Source: an uncultured Anaeroplasmataceae bacterium
Lineage (GTDB): Bacteria; Bacillota_I; Bacilli_A; Acholeplasmatales; Anaeroplasmataceae
Assembly: GCA_949840955.1 (NCBI GenBank)
Contig: CATKXV010000001.1
Coordinates: 1-64,000, forward strand
DNA length: 64,000 nt
Direction of reading: 5' to 3'
Below are positions 8,537-17,843 of this stretch, in pieces. Positions within the stretch are counted from its first letter, which is position 1. Each line of letters opens with the position of its first letter. A program made the translations under genes and the position numbers. The notes beneath the pieces are model-generated. The model saw nothing but the letters and a program-made list of their open reading frames with translations. It searched no databases and was not told where the DNA came from.

Positions 8537-10225
8537 ATGCTCAAAAGCTTAAGTGTACGTAATTTTGCCATCATAGAAGATATTCATATTGAATTTAGAG
8601 AGGGAATGACTGTTCTTACAGGAGAAACAGGTGCTGGGAAATCCTTGATTATAGATACAATTTCTCTTTTGTTAGGTCAACGAGCAGATAATGATATGAT
8701 TCGATATGGAGAAAAAAAGGCCTTTATCGAAGGCATTTTTACCTTTAATCATCCTCTTTTATCTAAGCTTTTGGAACGATTCAATATTCCTTTAGCGGAG
8801 GAAATCATTATTCAAAGAGAAATACAGGATAATGGTAAAAATTCCATTAAGCTCAACCATATTGGCATCAGCCTTACGATGCTTAAGCAGGTAGCCTCCT
8901 ATTTAGCAGATATACATATTCAAAATGATACCTTCCGATTGTTAAATCCGGAATATTATTTAACTTTAATCAGTCCTGCACAGGATATAGAATATGATCG
9001 ATTGCTGACTGCTTACACCATCGCCTATTCAAAATATTTAGATGCTTACCATAAATATGAGCATATCCTAAAGGGACAAAGGGAAAGTCAAGAAAAATTA
9101 GAATTTCTTCAATATGAGCAAGAAGAGCTGACAAATCTTCAATTGGTTCCAGATTTGGATACAAAGCTTTCCTTAGAAATCCAAAAATTAGAAAATTACG
9201 ACAAGATTTTTTCTAATATAAATGAGGCTTATACTCATTTGGACAATAGCTATTTTTCCATAGATCAAATCTATGAGGCATCTACCTATTTAAAGAAGAT
9301 TGCAAATTTAGATCCAAGCTATCAGGATGCTTATGAAAAAGCCTTAGACTGTTATTATATTTTAGATGAAATTAAAGGAAATCTATCCTCTCAGCTTAGG
9401 GATTTGGATTTTGATCAAGAAGAGCTTAACACGAAAATAGAGCAATACCAAAGGATAGAGAAGGCAAAAGCAAAATATAAGAAGAGCTTATCTGAGCTAA
9501 TCTCCTATTTAGATGAGATAACCCTACAAATCGATATGGTATATCACTATGACGATATTTTGGAGCAAGCCAAGGCCTCTTTAATTTCTACATATGAGGT
9601 CTTAAGGGAAAAGGCCTTACAGCTTTCACTTTATCGCAAAAAGGTAGCTAAAGCAATAGAATTAGGGATATTAAAGGAATGTCATGATTTAGATTTGGAG
9701 GATACTCAATTTAAAATTGTGTTTCAGGATATCACCCTAGATGATCCTATGGATTCTTCTAAATTCTTTGAATCTGGTATAGATAGTGTTGATTTTAGAA
9801 TCAGCTTCAATCCTGGAGAACCTGTAAAATCATTGCATAAGGTTGCCTCTGGGGGAGAAATGTCTAGAATTATGCTTGCCTTTAAAAGCTATTTTGCAAA
9901 TACAGCAAAGCTTTCTTTGATGGTATTTGATGAAATTGATACTGGAGTATCGGGGAGCACAGCAAAAAAAATCTCCTTAAAAATGAAGGAAATTTCTAAG
10001 GGGACTCAGGTTCTTTGTATAACCCATTTACCACAGGTTGCAGCTATGGGGGATTCTCATATTCATATTTATAAGGAAATCATCCATCAAAGAACAACAA
10101 CCCATTATAAATATTTGACGAAAGAGGAGCGCATTGAGGAGGTTGCATTAATGCTATCTGGAGACCGAATGAGTCTTTATGCATTAGAGCATGCCAAATC
10201 TATGTTCAATGAAACAAAAAAATAG
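8537..10225 (+). CDS. recN: DNA repair protein RecN
   Basis: A 562-aa SMC-like ATPase that acts early at double-strand breaks. The N-terminal Walker A GETGAGKS lies at residues 29-36; a long central coiled coil spans about 150-370. The C-terminal ATPase half has ASGGEMSRIMLAFK (signature) and LMVFDEIDTGVSG (Walker B). The ATG at 8537 is chosen over GTG 8528 because TAGGTG lies 6 bases before it. It is the last gene of the nusB cluster and is followed by a bidirectional hairpin. Confidence 0.96.
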   Translation: MLKSLSVRNFAIIEDIHIEFREGMTVLTGETGAGKSLIIDTISLLLGQRADNDMIRYGEKKAFIEGIFTFNHPLLSKLLERFNIPLAEEIIIQREIQDNGKNSIKLNHIGISLTMLKQVASYLADIHIQNDTFRLLNPEYYLTLISPAQDIEYDRLLTAYTIAYSKYLDAYHKYEHILKGQRESQEKLEFLQYEQEELTNLQLVPDLDTKLSLEIQKLENYDKIFSNINEAYTHLDNSYFSIDQIYEASTYLKKIANLDPSYQDAYEKALDCYYILDEIKGNLSSQLRDLDFDQEELNTKIEQYQRIEKAKAKYKKSLSELISYLDEITLQIDMVYHYDDILEQAKASLISTYEVLREKALQLSLYRKKVAKAIELGILKECHDLDLEDTQFKIVFQDITLDDPMDSSKFFESGIDSVDFRISFNPGEPVKSLHKVASGGEMSRIMLAFKSYFANTAKLSLMVFDEIDTGVSGSTAKKISLKMKEISKGTQVLCITHLPQVAAMGDSHIHIYKEIIHQRTTTHYKYLTKEERIEEVALMLSGDRMSLYALEHAKSMFNETKK

Positions 10226-10240
10226 GGAAATCCCTATTTT
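10217..10240. terminator. Bidirectional terminator between recN and the HAD gene
   Basis: AATAGGGA pairs with TCCCTATT, flanked by A-run and T-run. It sits between convergent stops. Confidence 0.6.
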
Positions 10241-11037
10241 ACAAAGGTTTGTAAAGCTTTAGCAACACCTGAAGCTTCATTAGAGGTAGTAATATAGTTT
10301 GCTACCTTTTTTACTTCTTCAAAGGAATTTTCCATTGCAACACCTATTCCAGCCTTTTCTATCATTGCAAGGTCATTTCCAGCATCCCCTATGGCCATGG
10401 TTTGGGTCATAGGAATATTTAAATAATGGGATAAGGCCTCTAGAGCTGAGCCTTTGTTTGTATCCCGATTTAGGAATTCTAAAAAAATGGTAGCAGAACG
10501 AACAACACAATATTGATTTTTATAGTCCTCATCCAAATGGAAAAACGCTCTATCCAGCTTTTCCTTTTTATCTACCATCATACATTTTAAAAATTCATCT
10601 TCATCCTTTAGTGATGAAAACGAAACAATATGATCTTCAATATGATTGATATGAACCTCTACATCCGTATAGGGGTTATGCTGATCCGTTATGAGCTCTT
10701 CATTTTTTCTAAAGGCATGAAAGTAGGTATTTAACCGCTGTGCCTCCTTATAAAGTGCTTTTACATCGGTTCCTTTGATGGTTGAGGAATATATTAATTC
10801 TTGAGTTCCTGTATTAAAGACCTTGGCTCCATTATAGCAAATTACATAATCATCATTGGATAGAAGCTGAAGTTCCTTAAGAATAGGATATACCCCATGA
10901 TAGGGTCTTCCTGTAGCAATCACAATCCTACAGCCTTTATTTTTTGCCTCTACTATAGCCTGCTTATTTTCCTTTGATATTTGCTTTTTTTCATCAAATA
11001 ATGTTCCATCTAAGTCTATTGCACATAGCTTTATCAT
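10234..11037 (-). CDS. Cof-type HAD-superfamily phosphatase
   Basis: A 267-aa soluble phosphatase of HAD subfamily IIB (Cof/YidA type). DLDGT gives the nucleophile Asp8 and acid/base Asp10; VIATGRPY provides motif II; GDAGNDLAMIEKAG provides the C-terminal metal-binding motif IV. A cap domain lies between. These enzymes remove phosphate from sugar phosphates and cofactors, and substrate cannot be inferred. It is a single gene on the minus strand, convergent with recN and divergent from spoIVB. Confidence 0.9.
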   Translation of the reverse strand: MIKLCAIDLDGTLFDEKKQISKENKQAIVEAKNKGCRIVIATGRPYHGVYPILKELQLLSNDDYVICYNGAKVFNTGTQELIYSSTIKGTDVKALYKEAQRLNTYFHAFRKNEELITDQHNPYTDVEVHINHIEDHIVSFSSLKDEDEFLKCMMVDKKEKLDRAFFHLDEDYKNQYCVVRSATIFLEFLNRDTNKGSALEALSHYLNIPMTQTMAIGDAGNDLAMIEKAGIGVAMENSFEEVKKVANYITTSNEASGVAKALQTFVK

Positions 11038-11131
11038 TTAAATCACCTATCTCATTATAGCATAATTGGTAATATTTGGGTATATGAAACGTAAAAGAAA
11101 TGGTAAGAATAAAGGATGTGGAGGTGTAAAC

Positions 11132-12133
11132 ATGAAAAAAATAATTGCTTTCTTTAGTTTACTGTTTCTTTTTCTTGGAATTTTTAATGCAAATGCGTAT
11201 GAGCTTTCAAGGAATGATAAAATTTATGTAGGTGGACAATCCATTGGTATTAAGCTTAATACAGGGGTTGTGATTGTAGGTTCCTATGGTATCCTAGAAA
11301 ATGGGAAAATTTATAAGCCATGGGAGGAAGCTGGACTAGAAGAAGGAGACCAAATTGTTAGCTTAAATCATACAGCCATAACAGATATTAAAAGTCTTTT
11401 AAAGGCTTTAGAGAAAACAGGCGGAAAAGAGTGCCAAATTGAGTACAAAAGAAATAAGGATAAGCTCACTGCCTCTATAACTCCAATCTATGCATCCAAT
11501 GGCTATTCCTTAGGCTTATATGTCAAGGATTCTATTCTAGGAGTAGGGACACTTACCTATTACATAAAGGAAATCAATGCCTATGGAAGCTTAGGACATC
11601 AAATTACATCCAAAGATTTTTATGAGGGTGAAATATATGAGGCCAAGGTTAATGAAATTGTTAAGCCAACTCGCAGTGAGGCTGGAGAAAAAAGAGCAAG
11701 CATTGACAGTAAAGCCATAGGTAATGTTGAAAAAAATACCAATACGGGAGTCCAGGGCTATACCAATTCCAATTTTGACTATAGTGGTATGGAAGCCTTA
11801 GAAATGAAAACAAGATCAGAGGTACAGCTTGGAGAAGCAGAAATATGGACCTGTATTCAAGGAAAGACTGTAGAAAAGTTTAAAATCAATATTACGGGTT
11901 TAGCTAAGCAAAAGACAAAGGACATTAAAGGAATTACCTTTGAGGTTACAGATGAAGCTCTTATACAAAAAACTGGAGGAATTATTCAGGGAATGTCTGG
12001 TTCTCCAATTATTCAAGATAATAAGATTGTAGGAGCAGTAACACATGTTCTACTTAATAATAGCAAAAGAGGCTATGGAATCTATTTAGAATCTATGCTA
12101 GAGGATATGGGTATAACCATAGTAGAGGAATAA
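11132..12133 (+). CDS. spoIVB: SpoIVB-like peptidase (S55), sporulation signalling protease
   Basis: A 333-aa protein with an N-terminal hydrophobic segment (5-22), a PDZ domain (about 45-115) and an S55 peptidase domain. The catalytic His is His156 in YGSLGHQ and the Ser lies in GMSGSP (Ser289 or Ser291), followed by IIQDNKIVGAVTHVLLN, as in B. subtilis SpoIVB. That enzyme is exported from the forespore and triggers SpoIVFB to process pro-sigma-K. I use the ATG at 11132 (GGAGGTG at 11120-11126), not the longer upstream frame. The position after recN matches Bacillus even though a HAD gene intervenes. This is strong evidence for a sporulation pathway or its remnant. Confidence 0.9.
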   Translation: MKKIIAFFSLLFLFLGIFNANAYELSRNDKIYVGGQSIGIKLNTGVVIVGSYGILENGKIYKPWEEAGLEEGDQIVSLNHTAITDIKSLLKALEKTGGKECQIEYKRNKDKLTASITPIYASNGYSLGLYVKDSILGVGTLTYYIKEINAYGSLGHQITSKDFYEGEIYEAKVNEIVKPTRSEAGEKRASIDSKAIGNVEKNTNTGVQGYTNSNFDYSGMEALEMKTRSEVQLGEAEIWTCIQGKTVEKFKINITGLAKQKTKDIKGITFEVTDEALIQKTGGIIQGMSGSPIIQDNKIVGAVTHVLLNNSKRGYGIYLESMLEDMGITIVEE

Positions 12134-12157
12134 AAAAAAGATGCACTTAGGCATCTT
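12132..12157 (-). terminator. Terminator of the small membrane protein gene
   Basis: AAGATGC (12138-12144) pairs with GCATCTT (12151-12157). The A-run at 12132-12139 gives the U-tract when read on the minus strand. Confidence 0.65.
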
Positions 12158-12335
12158 ATACACGTGTAACATTTACAACAATATAATAAATTAAAGTGGC
12201 TACAGAGGCTAAAGCCATTGCCATTGTTAGAATAAGGATTATAATTTTTCCCCAGTTTGTATCGGATGGATTTTTATAACCTTTTTTCTTTAATTCTTTT
12301 TTTGTTTGTTTTTTTGTTTTTTTATTTTGTGCCAT
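12156..12335 (-). CDS. Small single-pass membrane protein
   Basis: A 59-aa protein, unrecognised. The first 25 residues are very Lys-rich (QNKKTKKQTKKELKKKG), and one transmembrane helix spans about residues 31-54. The start at 12335 is chosen because TCACCT on the plus strand (AGGTGA on the minus) lies 5 bases upstream; the longer frame to 12401 lacks this. A terminator follows. Basic cytosolic tail plus one helix is common among small membrane peptides that bind partner enzymes, but no function can be assigned. Confidence 0.6.
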   Translation of the reverse strand: MAQNKKTKKQTKKELKKKGYKNPSDTNWGKIIILILTMAMALASVATLIYYIVVNVTRV

Positions 12336-12421
12336 GTCTTCACCTACTTCAATAAAAATGCTATAATATACATATAAGATTATTATATAATATTTTTTCA
12401 AAAAAGGAAAGGATTTTTTTT

Positions 12422-13612
12422 ATGAGTAACCAAAACAATGTAAAAATAATACTTCATATAGATATGAATGCCTTTTTTTGTTCAGTTGCTTGCTTAAGGA
12501 ATCCTGCTTTACGAGGAAAGGTATTTGCAATAGGAAGAGAAAATAGCTATCGCGGGGTAATTTCATCAGCCAGCTATGAAGCTAGAGCCTATGGAATCCA
12601 TTCAGCCATGAGCTTAAAGGAGGCTTATAGCTTGGTTCCAGATTTAATTGTAGTTTCCTTAGATTATTCCTATTATACATATTACCATCATCGATTTTTA
12701 GAAATAATAAGGCAATACTCTACTTTAGTTGAGGTGGCATCCATAGATGAAGCCTATGTCGATATTACAGAGATATCCAAGGTCCGGCATCCCCTGGTTG
12801 TTGCCAAGGAGATTCAAAAGCGTATATTAAAGGAGGTAGGACTTAGCTGCTCTATCGGTATTGCTCCTACCTTATTTTTGGCAAAAATGGCTTCCGATAT
12901 GAAAAAGCCTTTAGGAATCACCGTAGTAAGAAAACGAGATGTTGAGGATAAGCTTTATCCCTTATCGGTGGCGGATATCTATGGCATAGGAAAGAAGACC
13001 TATCCCATTCTTATAGATCATGGCATAAAAACAATAGCTGATTTTATGAATCCGCAGCATAAGGAAAAAATTATAGAGCTCATAGGAGATACAAGCTACT
13101 CCTATGTATATCATCATGTTTTAGGAAATTCATCCAATGTGGTTGACCCAAATAGGAGAAGTGAATCTGAAAGCATTTCAACCTCACAAACCTTTGATCG
13201 TATCATCAATTCACAAATCGAAGTACTATATGAGCTTAGAAAAATGACAAGAGAAATGGTTCAGAAGCTTAAAAAGGATCATTATTATACAAAAACGATA
13301 TCCATAACGCTTCGGAATACCGATTTTAAAACCATTACAAGATCAAAGAGCATAGATTATACCGATGATTTTGATATCATCTATGATATTGTTGTAGATT
13401 TAGTAGAGGAACATTATCATGATGAATCTCTTCGCTTATTAGGGGTTGGTTTATCGAATCTGAAGCATCAGCATGCACTTCCTAAGGAATATAATTTATT
13501 TACAATACCTTATGCTTCCGAAAAGCAGCTTGCAATCGATCATATTATCGAAGAATATCAAAAAAAATATGGAGAAAATGCATTATTTCAAAAGAAAAAG
13601 AAAAACTTGTAA
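12422..13612 (+). CDS. dinB: DNA polymerase IV, Y-family
   Basis: A 396-aa Y-family translesion polymerase. HIDMNAFFCSV carries the first metal Asp14 and SIDEAYVDIT has Asp109-Glu110, completing the catalytic triad. Fingers, thumb (helix-hairpin-helix near VADIYGIGKKT) and C-terminal little-finger domain are all present at normal length. AAAGGA precedes the ATG with an A/T-rich spacer. There is no obvious LexA box in the short upstream gap. The next gene's -35 box overlaps its stop. Confidence 0.93.
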   Translation: MSNQNNVKIILHIDMNAFFCSVACLRNPALRGKVFAIGRENSYRGVISSASYEARAYGIHSAMSLKEAYSLVPDLIVVSLDYSYYTYYHHRFLEIIRQYSTLVEVASIDEAYVDITEISKVRHPLVVAKEIQKRILKEVGLSCSIGIAPTLFLAKMASDMKKPLGITVVRKRDVEDKLYPLSVADIYGIGKKTYPILIDHGIKTIADFMNPQHKEKIIELIGDTSYSYVYHHVLGNSSNVVDPNRRSESESISTSQTFDRIINSQIEVLYELRKMTREMVQKLKKDHYYTKTISITLRNTDFKTITRSKSIDYTDDFDIIYDIVVDLVEEHYHDESLRLLGVGLSNLKHQHALPKEYNLFTIPYASEKQLAIDHIIEEYQKKYGENALFQKKKKNL

Positions 13613-13635
13613 TTTGATAGTAGAAATGGTATGAT
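13607..13635 (+). promoter_or_regulatory. Promoter of the DEAD-box gene
   Basis: TTGTAA at 13607-13612 overlapping the dinB stop, a 17-bp spacer, and TATGAT at 13630-13635. Confidence 0.5.
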
Positions 13636-13652
13636 ACAAAGGGTGGTTAAGA

Positions 13653-14954
13653 ATGAAATTTGATAATATAGAATTTAAGGATTATATTGTAAGAGCTATG
13701 GAGGACTTACAATTTAAGGCTTTAACTCCAGTTCAAAAGGAGGTTTTGAGTCATTTAAAGGGAAATAAGAATATTTTAGCAAAATCAAAAACAGGAAGTG
13801 GAAAAACACATGCCTTTCTTCTTCCTATATTTCAGGAATTAAAGGAAGAAGAAAGTACAATTTTTGCAACCATTATTTCTCCTACAAAGGAATTAGCTAT
13901 GCAAACCTATAAAATGGCTCAGCATATTGCATCCTTTTCTTCAAAGCGAATTGATATAAAGTTATTTTGTGGTGGAACAGACCGATTAAAGGAAATAGAA
14001 AAGCTGAAGAATAATACACCACAAATTGTCATAGGTACTCCAGGAAAGATAAAGGATTTAGCAATTGATGAAAATGTTTTAAAGATTTATACCTCTAAGT
14101 TTTTTATTGTGGATGAAATGGATATGGCTTTAGATGGTGGGTATGAGGATTCCTTAGATGCGATTTCAAAAATCTTAAACCAATCCAAAATGTTATTTTT
14201 TTCAGCAACTATGGAGGATAGAATTCTGCATTTTGCAAAAAAATATCTAAGCTCACCTGACGTGATTGAAATTAAAGATGAGATAACCTCAATAAAGCAC
14301 ATTTGGATTCCATTAAAGCATAAAAATAGAATGGATATGCTACTTTCATTGCTTCATACAATCCAACCTTATTTGGCTATTATCTTTGCGAATACCAAAG
14401 AGAAGGTTATGGAAATTGCAGGCAACCTAACTGCTGAAGGATATTTTGTAGGTATGATGCATGGAGATTTATCCTTAAGGGAACGAAAAAGAGTTCTACA
14501 GGATTGTAAGGCCTTAAAATATCAATATCTGGTTGCTTCTGATTTAGCAGCTCGTGGTATAGATATTGAAGGAGTTACCCATATTATAAATTATGAGCTT
14601 CCCTATAATTATGAATTCTATTTACATAGAAGTGGTAGAACGGGAAGAATGCATAGAGATGGAATTGTCTATTCCTTTTATGAGGAGGTTGATGATTCCT
14701 ATTTGGATAATTTATCTAAAAAAGGAATTAAGCCGCTTTATTATGAAATCAAAAATCAAGAGCTTATCCCCTATAAGGGACGTGCTACTCGTCAGCAACG
14801 TATCAAGCCTAAGACAGATTATCAAAAAGAAGCAGCAAAATATGTACCAAAGCCAAAGAAAGTTACACCAGGCTATAAAAAGAAAAGACAAGCTAAAATA
14901 GACGAATTAGCCGAACGTCTAAAAAGAAATTCGAAAAAGAGAAAAAGAAGATAA
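13653..14954 (+). CDS. DEAD-box RNA helicase (CshB-like)
   Basis: A 433-aa ATP-dependent RNA helicase. Q motif with Gln28, Walker A SKTGSGKT at 45-52, SPTKELAM (Ia), GTPGK (Ib), VDEMD (motif II as DEMD instead of DEAD), SAT (III), and DLAARGID and HRSGRTGR (V and VI). The C-terminal 60 residues are strongly basic (KPKPKKV...KRKRR) and likely bind RNA. Size and basic tail resemble the cold-shock helicase CshB of Bacilli; DEMD is an unusual but conservative variant. It ends at a bidirectional terminator. Confidence 0.92.
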   Translation: MKFDNIEFKDYIVRAMEDLQFKALTPVQKEVLSHLKGNKNILAKSKTGSGKTHAFLLPIFQELKEEESTIFATIISPTKELAMQTYKMAQHIASFSSKRIDIKLFCGGTDRLKEIEKLKNNTPQIVIGTPGKIKDLAIDENVLKIYTSKFFIVDEMDMALDGGYEDSLDAISKILNQSKMLFFSATMEDRILHFAKKYLSSPDVIEIKDEITSIKHIWIPLKHKNRMDMLLSLLHTIQPYLAIIFANTKEKVMEIAGNLTAEGYFVGMMHGDLSLRERKRVLQDCKALKYQYLVASDLAARGIDIEGVTHIINYELPYNYEFYLHRSGRTGRMHRDGIVYSFYEEVDDSYLDNLSKKGIKPLYYEIKNQELIPYKGRATRQQRIKPKTDYQKEAAKYVPKPKKVTPGYKKKRQAKIDELAERLKRNSKKRKRR

Positions 14955-14988
14955 AAAAAGGATGCATATGTGGCATCCTAATTTTTTT
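14952..14988. terminator. Bidirectional terminator, helicase and glgC
   Basis: AGGATGC (14959-14965) pairs with GCATCCT (14973-14979), A-run before and T-run after. It serves both convergent genes and overlaps the glgC stop. Confidence 0.85.
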
Positions 14989-16216
14989 AGCTCAAGGTTT
15001 CTCCTGAGGTAATATGCTTTTCAGTTACATTTTTTACATTGGTAGAAGAGAAAATACGAACATTTCTTTCAACAACAAGACTTTCTGGTAATATCAATTT
15101 CTTTCCTATAACGTTGATACCACTAGATAAAATTTTCGGTTTATCCTTATTTGGCTGATAATCTTTACCGGTACCAATTATAGAATTATCTCCAACTACG
15201 GTTTCTTTATCTATAATGGTATTTTCTATATGACAATTTTTTCCGATGACAACATCATTAAGAATAACAGAATCTTTTATTACAGAGCCTTCGCCAACCT
15301 GAACTCCTGGAGAAACAACAGAGTGATCTATTTTACCATCAATTTGGCAACCATTTGAAATTAAAGAGCGCTTAATCTCTGCATTTTGTCCAACCTTAAC
15401 AGGTGGTAAATCCTCACTCTTTGTATAAATCTTCCAAGAAGGATCATATAAATCCAAGGCTGTATCCTCAATTAATTCGAGATTGGTTTCTAAATATGAA
15501 TCATACGTACCAACGTCCTTCCAATAATCATAATACTCATAGGCATAAACCTTTTGTTCTTTAATCATGTCTGGAATAATATGCTTACCGAAGTCTAAAT
15601 CAACGATATCAGGATGTGCTTCTATAGCATCAATTAAAGCTTGAGTGGAAAATACATAAATACCCATAGAAGCTTTATTTGACTTAGGCTCCTTTGGTTT
15701 TTCTACAAACTTATTAATTTTCAAATTAGAATCTGTTTCCAATATACCAAATCGATCAGCTTCCTCTATTGGAACAATTTTAGCGGCAATCGTTAAATCA
15801 GCACCAGTTTGCTTATGCTGTTCAATCATTTTTGAATAATCCATTTTGTAGACATGGTCTCCAGATAGAATTAAAACATATTTAGATGCATAACGCTTTA
15901 CGAATTCAAGATTCTTACGTATGGCATCTGCGGTTCCTTCATACCAAGAGTTATTTGGCTGAAGAAGTGTTACAAATGAATCACGACGGTCTAGGTCCCA
16001 AGGCTTACCAACACCGATGTGCTCATTTAAAGAAAGTGGTAGATATTGTGTTAAAATACCAATTTGGAAAATTCCTGAATTACAGCAATTGGATAGTGCA
16101 AAGTCAATAATTCTAAATTTTCCTGCAAATGGTACAGCGGGCTTACTCCGTTTTTCAGAAAGAATGTCTAAACGGGACCCACGTCCACCTGCTAAAATTA
16201 AAGCTAAAGTTTCCAT
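14987..16216 (-). CDS. glgC: Glucose-1-phosphate adenylyltransferase
   Basis: A 409-aa ADP-glucose pyrophosphorylase making ADP-glucose from ATP and glucose-1-phosphate, the committed step of bacterial glycogen synthesis. The N-terminus has LILAGGRGSRL (nucleotide binding) and KPAVPFAGKFRIIDFALSNC, followed by the SGDHVYKMDY active-site motif. The C-terminus is a left-handed beta helix with hexapeptide repeats. AGGAGGGT is its ribosome-binding site. It lies 15 bases after glgA in the same transcript. No glgD paralogue, branching enzyme or phosphorylase is in view. Confidence 0.95.
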   Translation of the reverse strand: METLALILAGGRGSRLDILSEKRSKPAVPFAGKFRIIDFALSNCCNSGIFQIGILTQYLPLSLNEHIGVGKPWDLDRRDSFVTLLQPNNSWYEGTADAIRKNLEFVKRYASKYVLILSGDHVYKMDYSKMIEQHKQTGADLTIAAKIVPIEEADRFGILETDSNLKINKFVEKPKEPKSNKASMGIYVFSTQALIDAIEAHPDIVDLDFGKHIIPDMIKEQKVYAYEYYDYWKDVGTYDSYLETNLELIEDTALDLYDPSWKIYTKSEDLPPVKVGQNAEIKRSLISNGCQIDGKIDHSVVSPGVQVGEGSVIKDSVILNDVVIGKNCHIENTIIDKETVVGDNSIIGTGKDYQPNKDKPKILSSGINVIGKKLILPESLVVERNVRIFSSTNVKNVTEKHITSGETLS

Positions 16217-16231
16217 TTTTTTACCCTCCTA

Positions 16232-17647
16232 CTATAGCATTATTTTTTTGTATATATCTAAGTATTTCGCAGCAGAAGAAGACCAGCTATAATCCTTTTC
16301 CATTGCTTGTTTTACTAAGGTATTCCATGCATCCTTATTGTCATTATACGTATTTAGCGCTAAGAACATAACGTCCTTTAATTCTGTTGCATTAAAGTTT
16401 GTAAAGCTAAAGCCTGTTCCTTCATTTGTATATGTATTAAATGGCTCAACTGTGTCCTTTAATCCTCCTGTTTCTCGAACAAGTGGAAGTGTACCATATC
16501 GCATAGCAATCATTTGTCCTAAGCCACATGGCTCAAATTTAGAAGGCATTAGGAAGATATCACATCCCGCATAAATCTTTTGTGCCACAGAATCGGAGTA
16601 GCCTATATAGCATTTAAAGCGATCTGGATATTGAGCCTCCATTCTACGGAAGAAGTCTTCATATAAGCTATCTCCCGAACCCATTAAAATAAATTTTGCA
16701 TTACTATAGTGAATCACATCGTCCAGTATAGGCATAAGCAAATCAATTCCCTTTTGATCAACTAGTCTTGATACCAAACCAAATAAAGGAACATCCTCTA
16801 AAGATAATCCAAATTCCTTAAGTAAAGCCTCCTTATTTGCTTTTTTGCCATTCTTTACAGTTTGAATAGAGTAATTTTTGTAAATGCTTTTGTCTGTAGC
16901 TGGATCAAATTTTACTACATCTATTCCATTTACAATTCCATAGAAATCAAAATAGCGTAGGCCTAAAACATTATTTAATCGGTAGCCATAATAATCTGTC
17001 AATACCTCATTTTTATAGGTTTCAGAAACCGTTGTTACTACATTGGATTCTAAAATACCACACTTCATAAAATTAATGCAACCATCAAATTCTAAAGAAG
17101 ATGAATAAGGCATAAATAAAATGCGCATCATATCCATAGGGAAATTCCCTTGATACTGTATATTATGAATACTATAGACTGTTCTCATCCGATTATAATC
17201 AGGATAATAATGATAATTCGCCTTAAGAATATAAGGAATTAATCCTGTTTGCCAATCATTTAAATGAAGAACATCAGGAAAAAAGTTAACAACCTTTAAA
17301 GCCTCCAAAATAGCAAAATCAAAGAATGCAAAGCGTTCTCCATCATCACCATATCCATACAAACCATCCCGATTGAAATACCGATCACTATCTATAAAAT
17401 AATAGATGACATCATTATATGTTGCTTCAAACAATCCAACATATTCCATTCGTTCAGCTATTTTAACATACGCATAGCCCTTATATTCGGCGATATTTTT
17501 TTCCTTAATTTTTTTATAATAAGGCATAATCACTCTTGCATCACAAGATTTTTCCTTTAATGCCTTAGGAAGTGCGCCAATAACATCAGCAAGACCACCT
17601 GTTTTTGCAAAAGGAGCCCCTTCACTTGCACAAAATAATATTTTCAT
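16232..17647 (-). CDS. glgA: Glycogen synthase (ADP-glucose)
   Basis: A 471-aa GT5 family glycogen synthase elongating alpha-1,4-glucan. KTGGLADVIGALP at residues 15-27 holds the Lys-x-Gly-Gly ADP-glucose motif. HLNDWQTGLIPY and the C-terminal PSKFEPCGLGQMIAMRYG segment (substrate and nucleotide binding) are intact. It is first in a two-gene minus-strand operon with glgC, transcribed away from the gene at 17844. Confidence 0.96.
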   Translation of the reverse strand: MKILFCASEGAPFAKTGGLADVIGALPKALKEKSCDARVIMPYYKKIKEKNIAEYKGYAYVKIAERMEYVGLFEATYNDVIYYFIDSDRYFNRDGLYGYGDDGERFAFFDFAILEALKVVNFFPDVLHLNDWQTGLIPYILKANYHYYPDYNRMRTVYSIHNIQYQGNFPMDMMRILFMPYSSSLEFDGCINFMKCGILESNVVTTVSETYKNEVLTDYYGYRLNNVLGLRYFDFYGIVNGIDVVKFDPATDKSIYKNYSIQTVKNGKKANKEALLKEFGLSLEDVPLFGLVSRLVDQKGIDLLMPILDDVIHYSNAKFILMGSGDSLYEDFFRRMEAQYPDRFKCYIGYSDSVAQKIYAGCDIFLMPSKFEPCGLGQMIAMRYGTLPLVRETGGLKDTVEPFNTYTNEGTGFSFTNFNATELKDVMFLALNTYNDNKDAWNTLVKQAMEKDYSWSSSAAKYLDIYKKIML

Positions 17648-17755
17648 TTGCTCACCTCAATCTTTATAAATATATCCACTTTAATTTTACCATAGGTAAA
17701 ACGTTTTCTCAAGAACTTTCCACAACAAAAAAATAAAAAATTTATGATTTAATAC

Positions 17756-17784
17756 TTGCGTAATAATGCGAATTTTGATATAAT
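17756..17784 (+). promoter_or_regulatory. Promoter of the membrane thioredoxin-like gene
   Basis: TTGCGT at 17756-17761, a 17-bp spacer, and a consensus TATAAT at 17779-17784. The palindrome ATACGCGTAT at 17788-17797 follows directly. Confidence 0.6.
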
Positions 17785-17843
17785 AAAATACGCGTATATT
17801 CGTAAATATTTAATTCTTAATTGAAGAAAGGATTTAATCTAAT

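Noticed and set aside
8107-8574. 155-aa open frame antisense to tlyA
   Set aside because: The tlyA protein is fully conserved in motif order. The antisense frame has no domain and no ribosome-binding site.
14593-14901. 102-aa open frame inside the DEAD-box gene in another phase
   Set aside because: It overlaps conserved helicase motifs IV-VI; a shadow frame.
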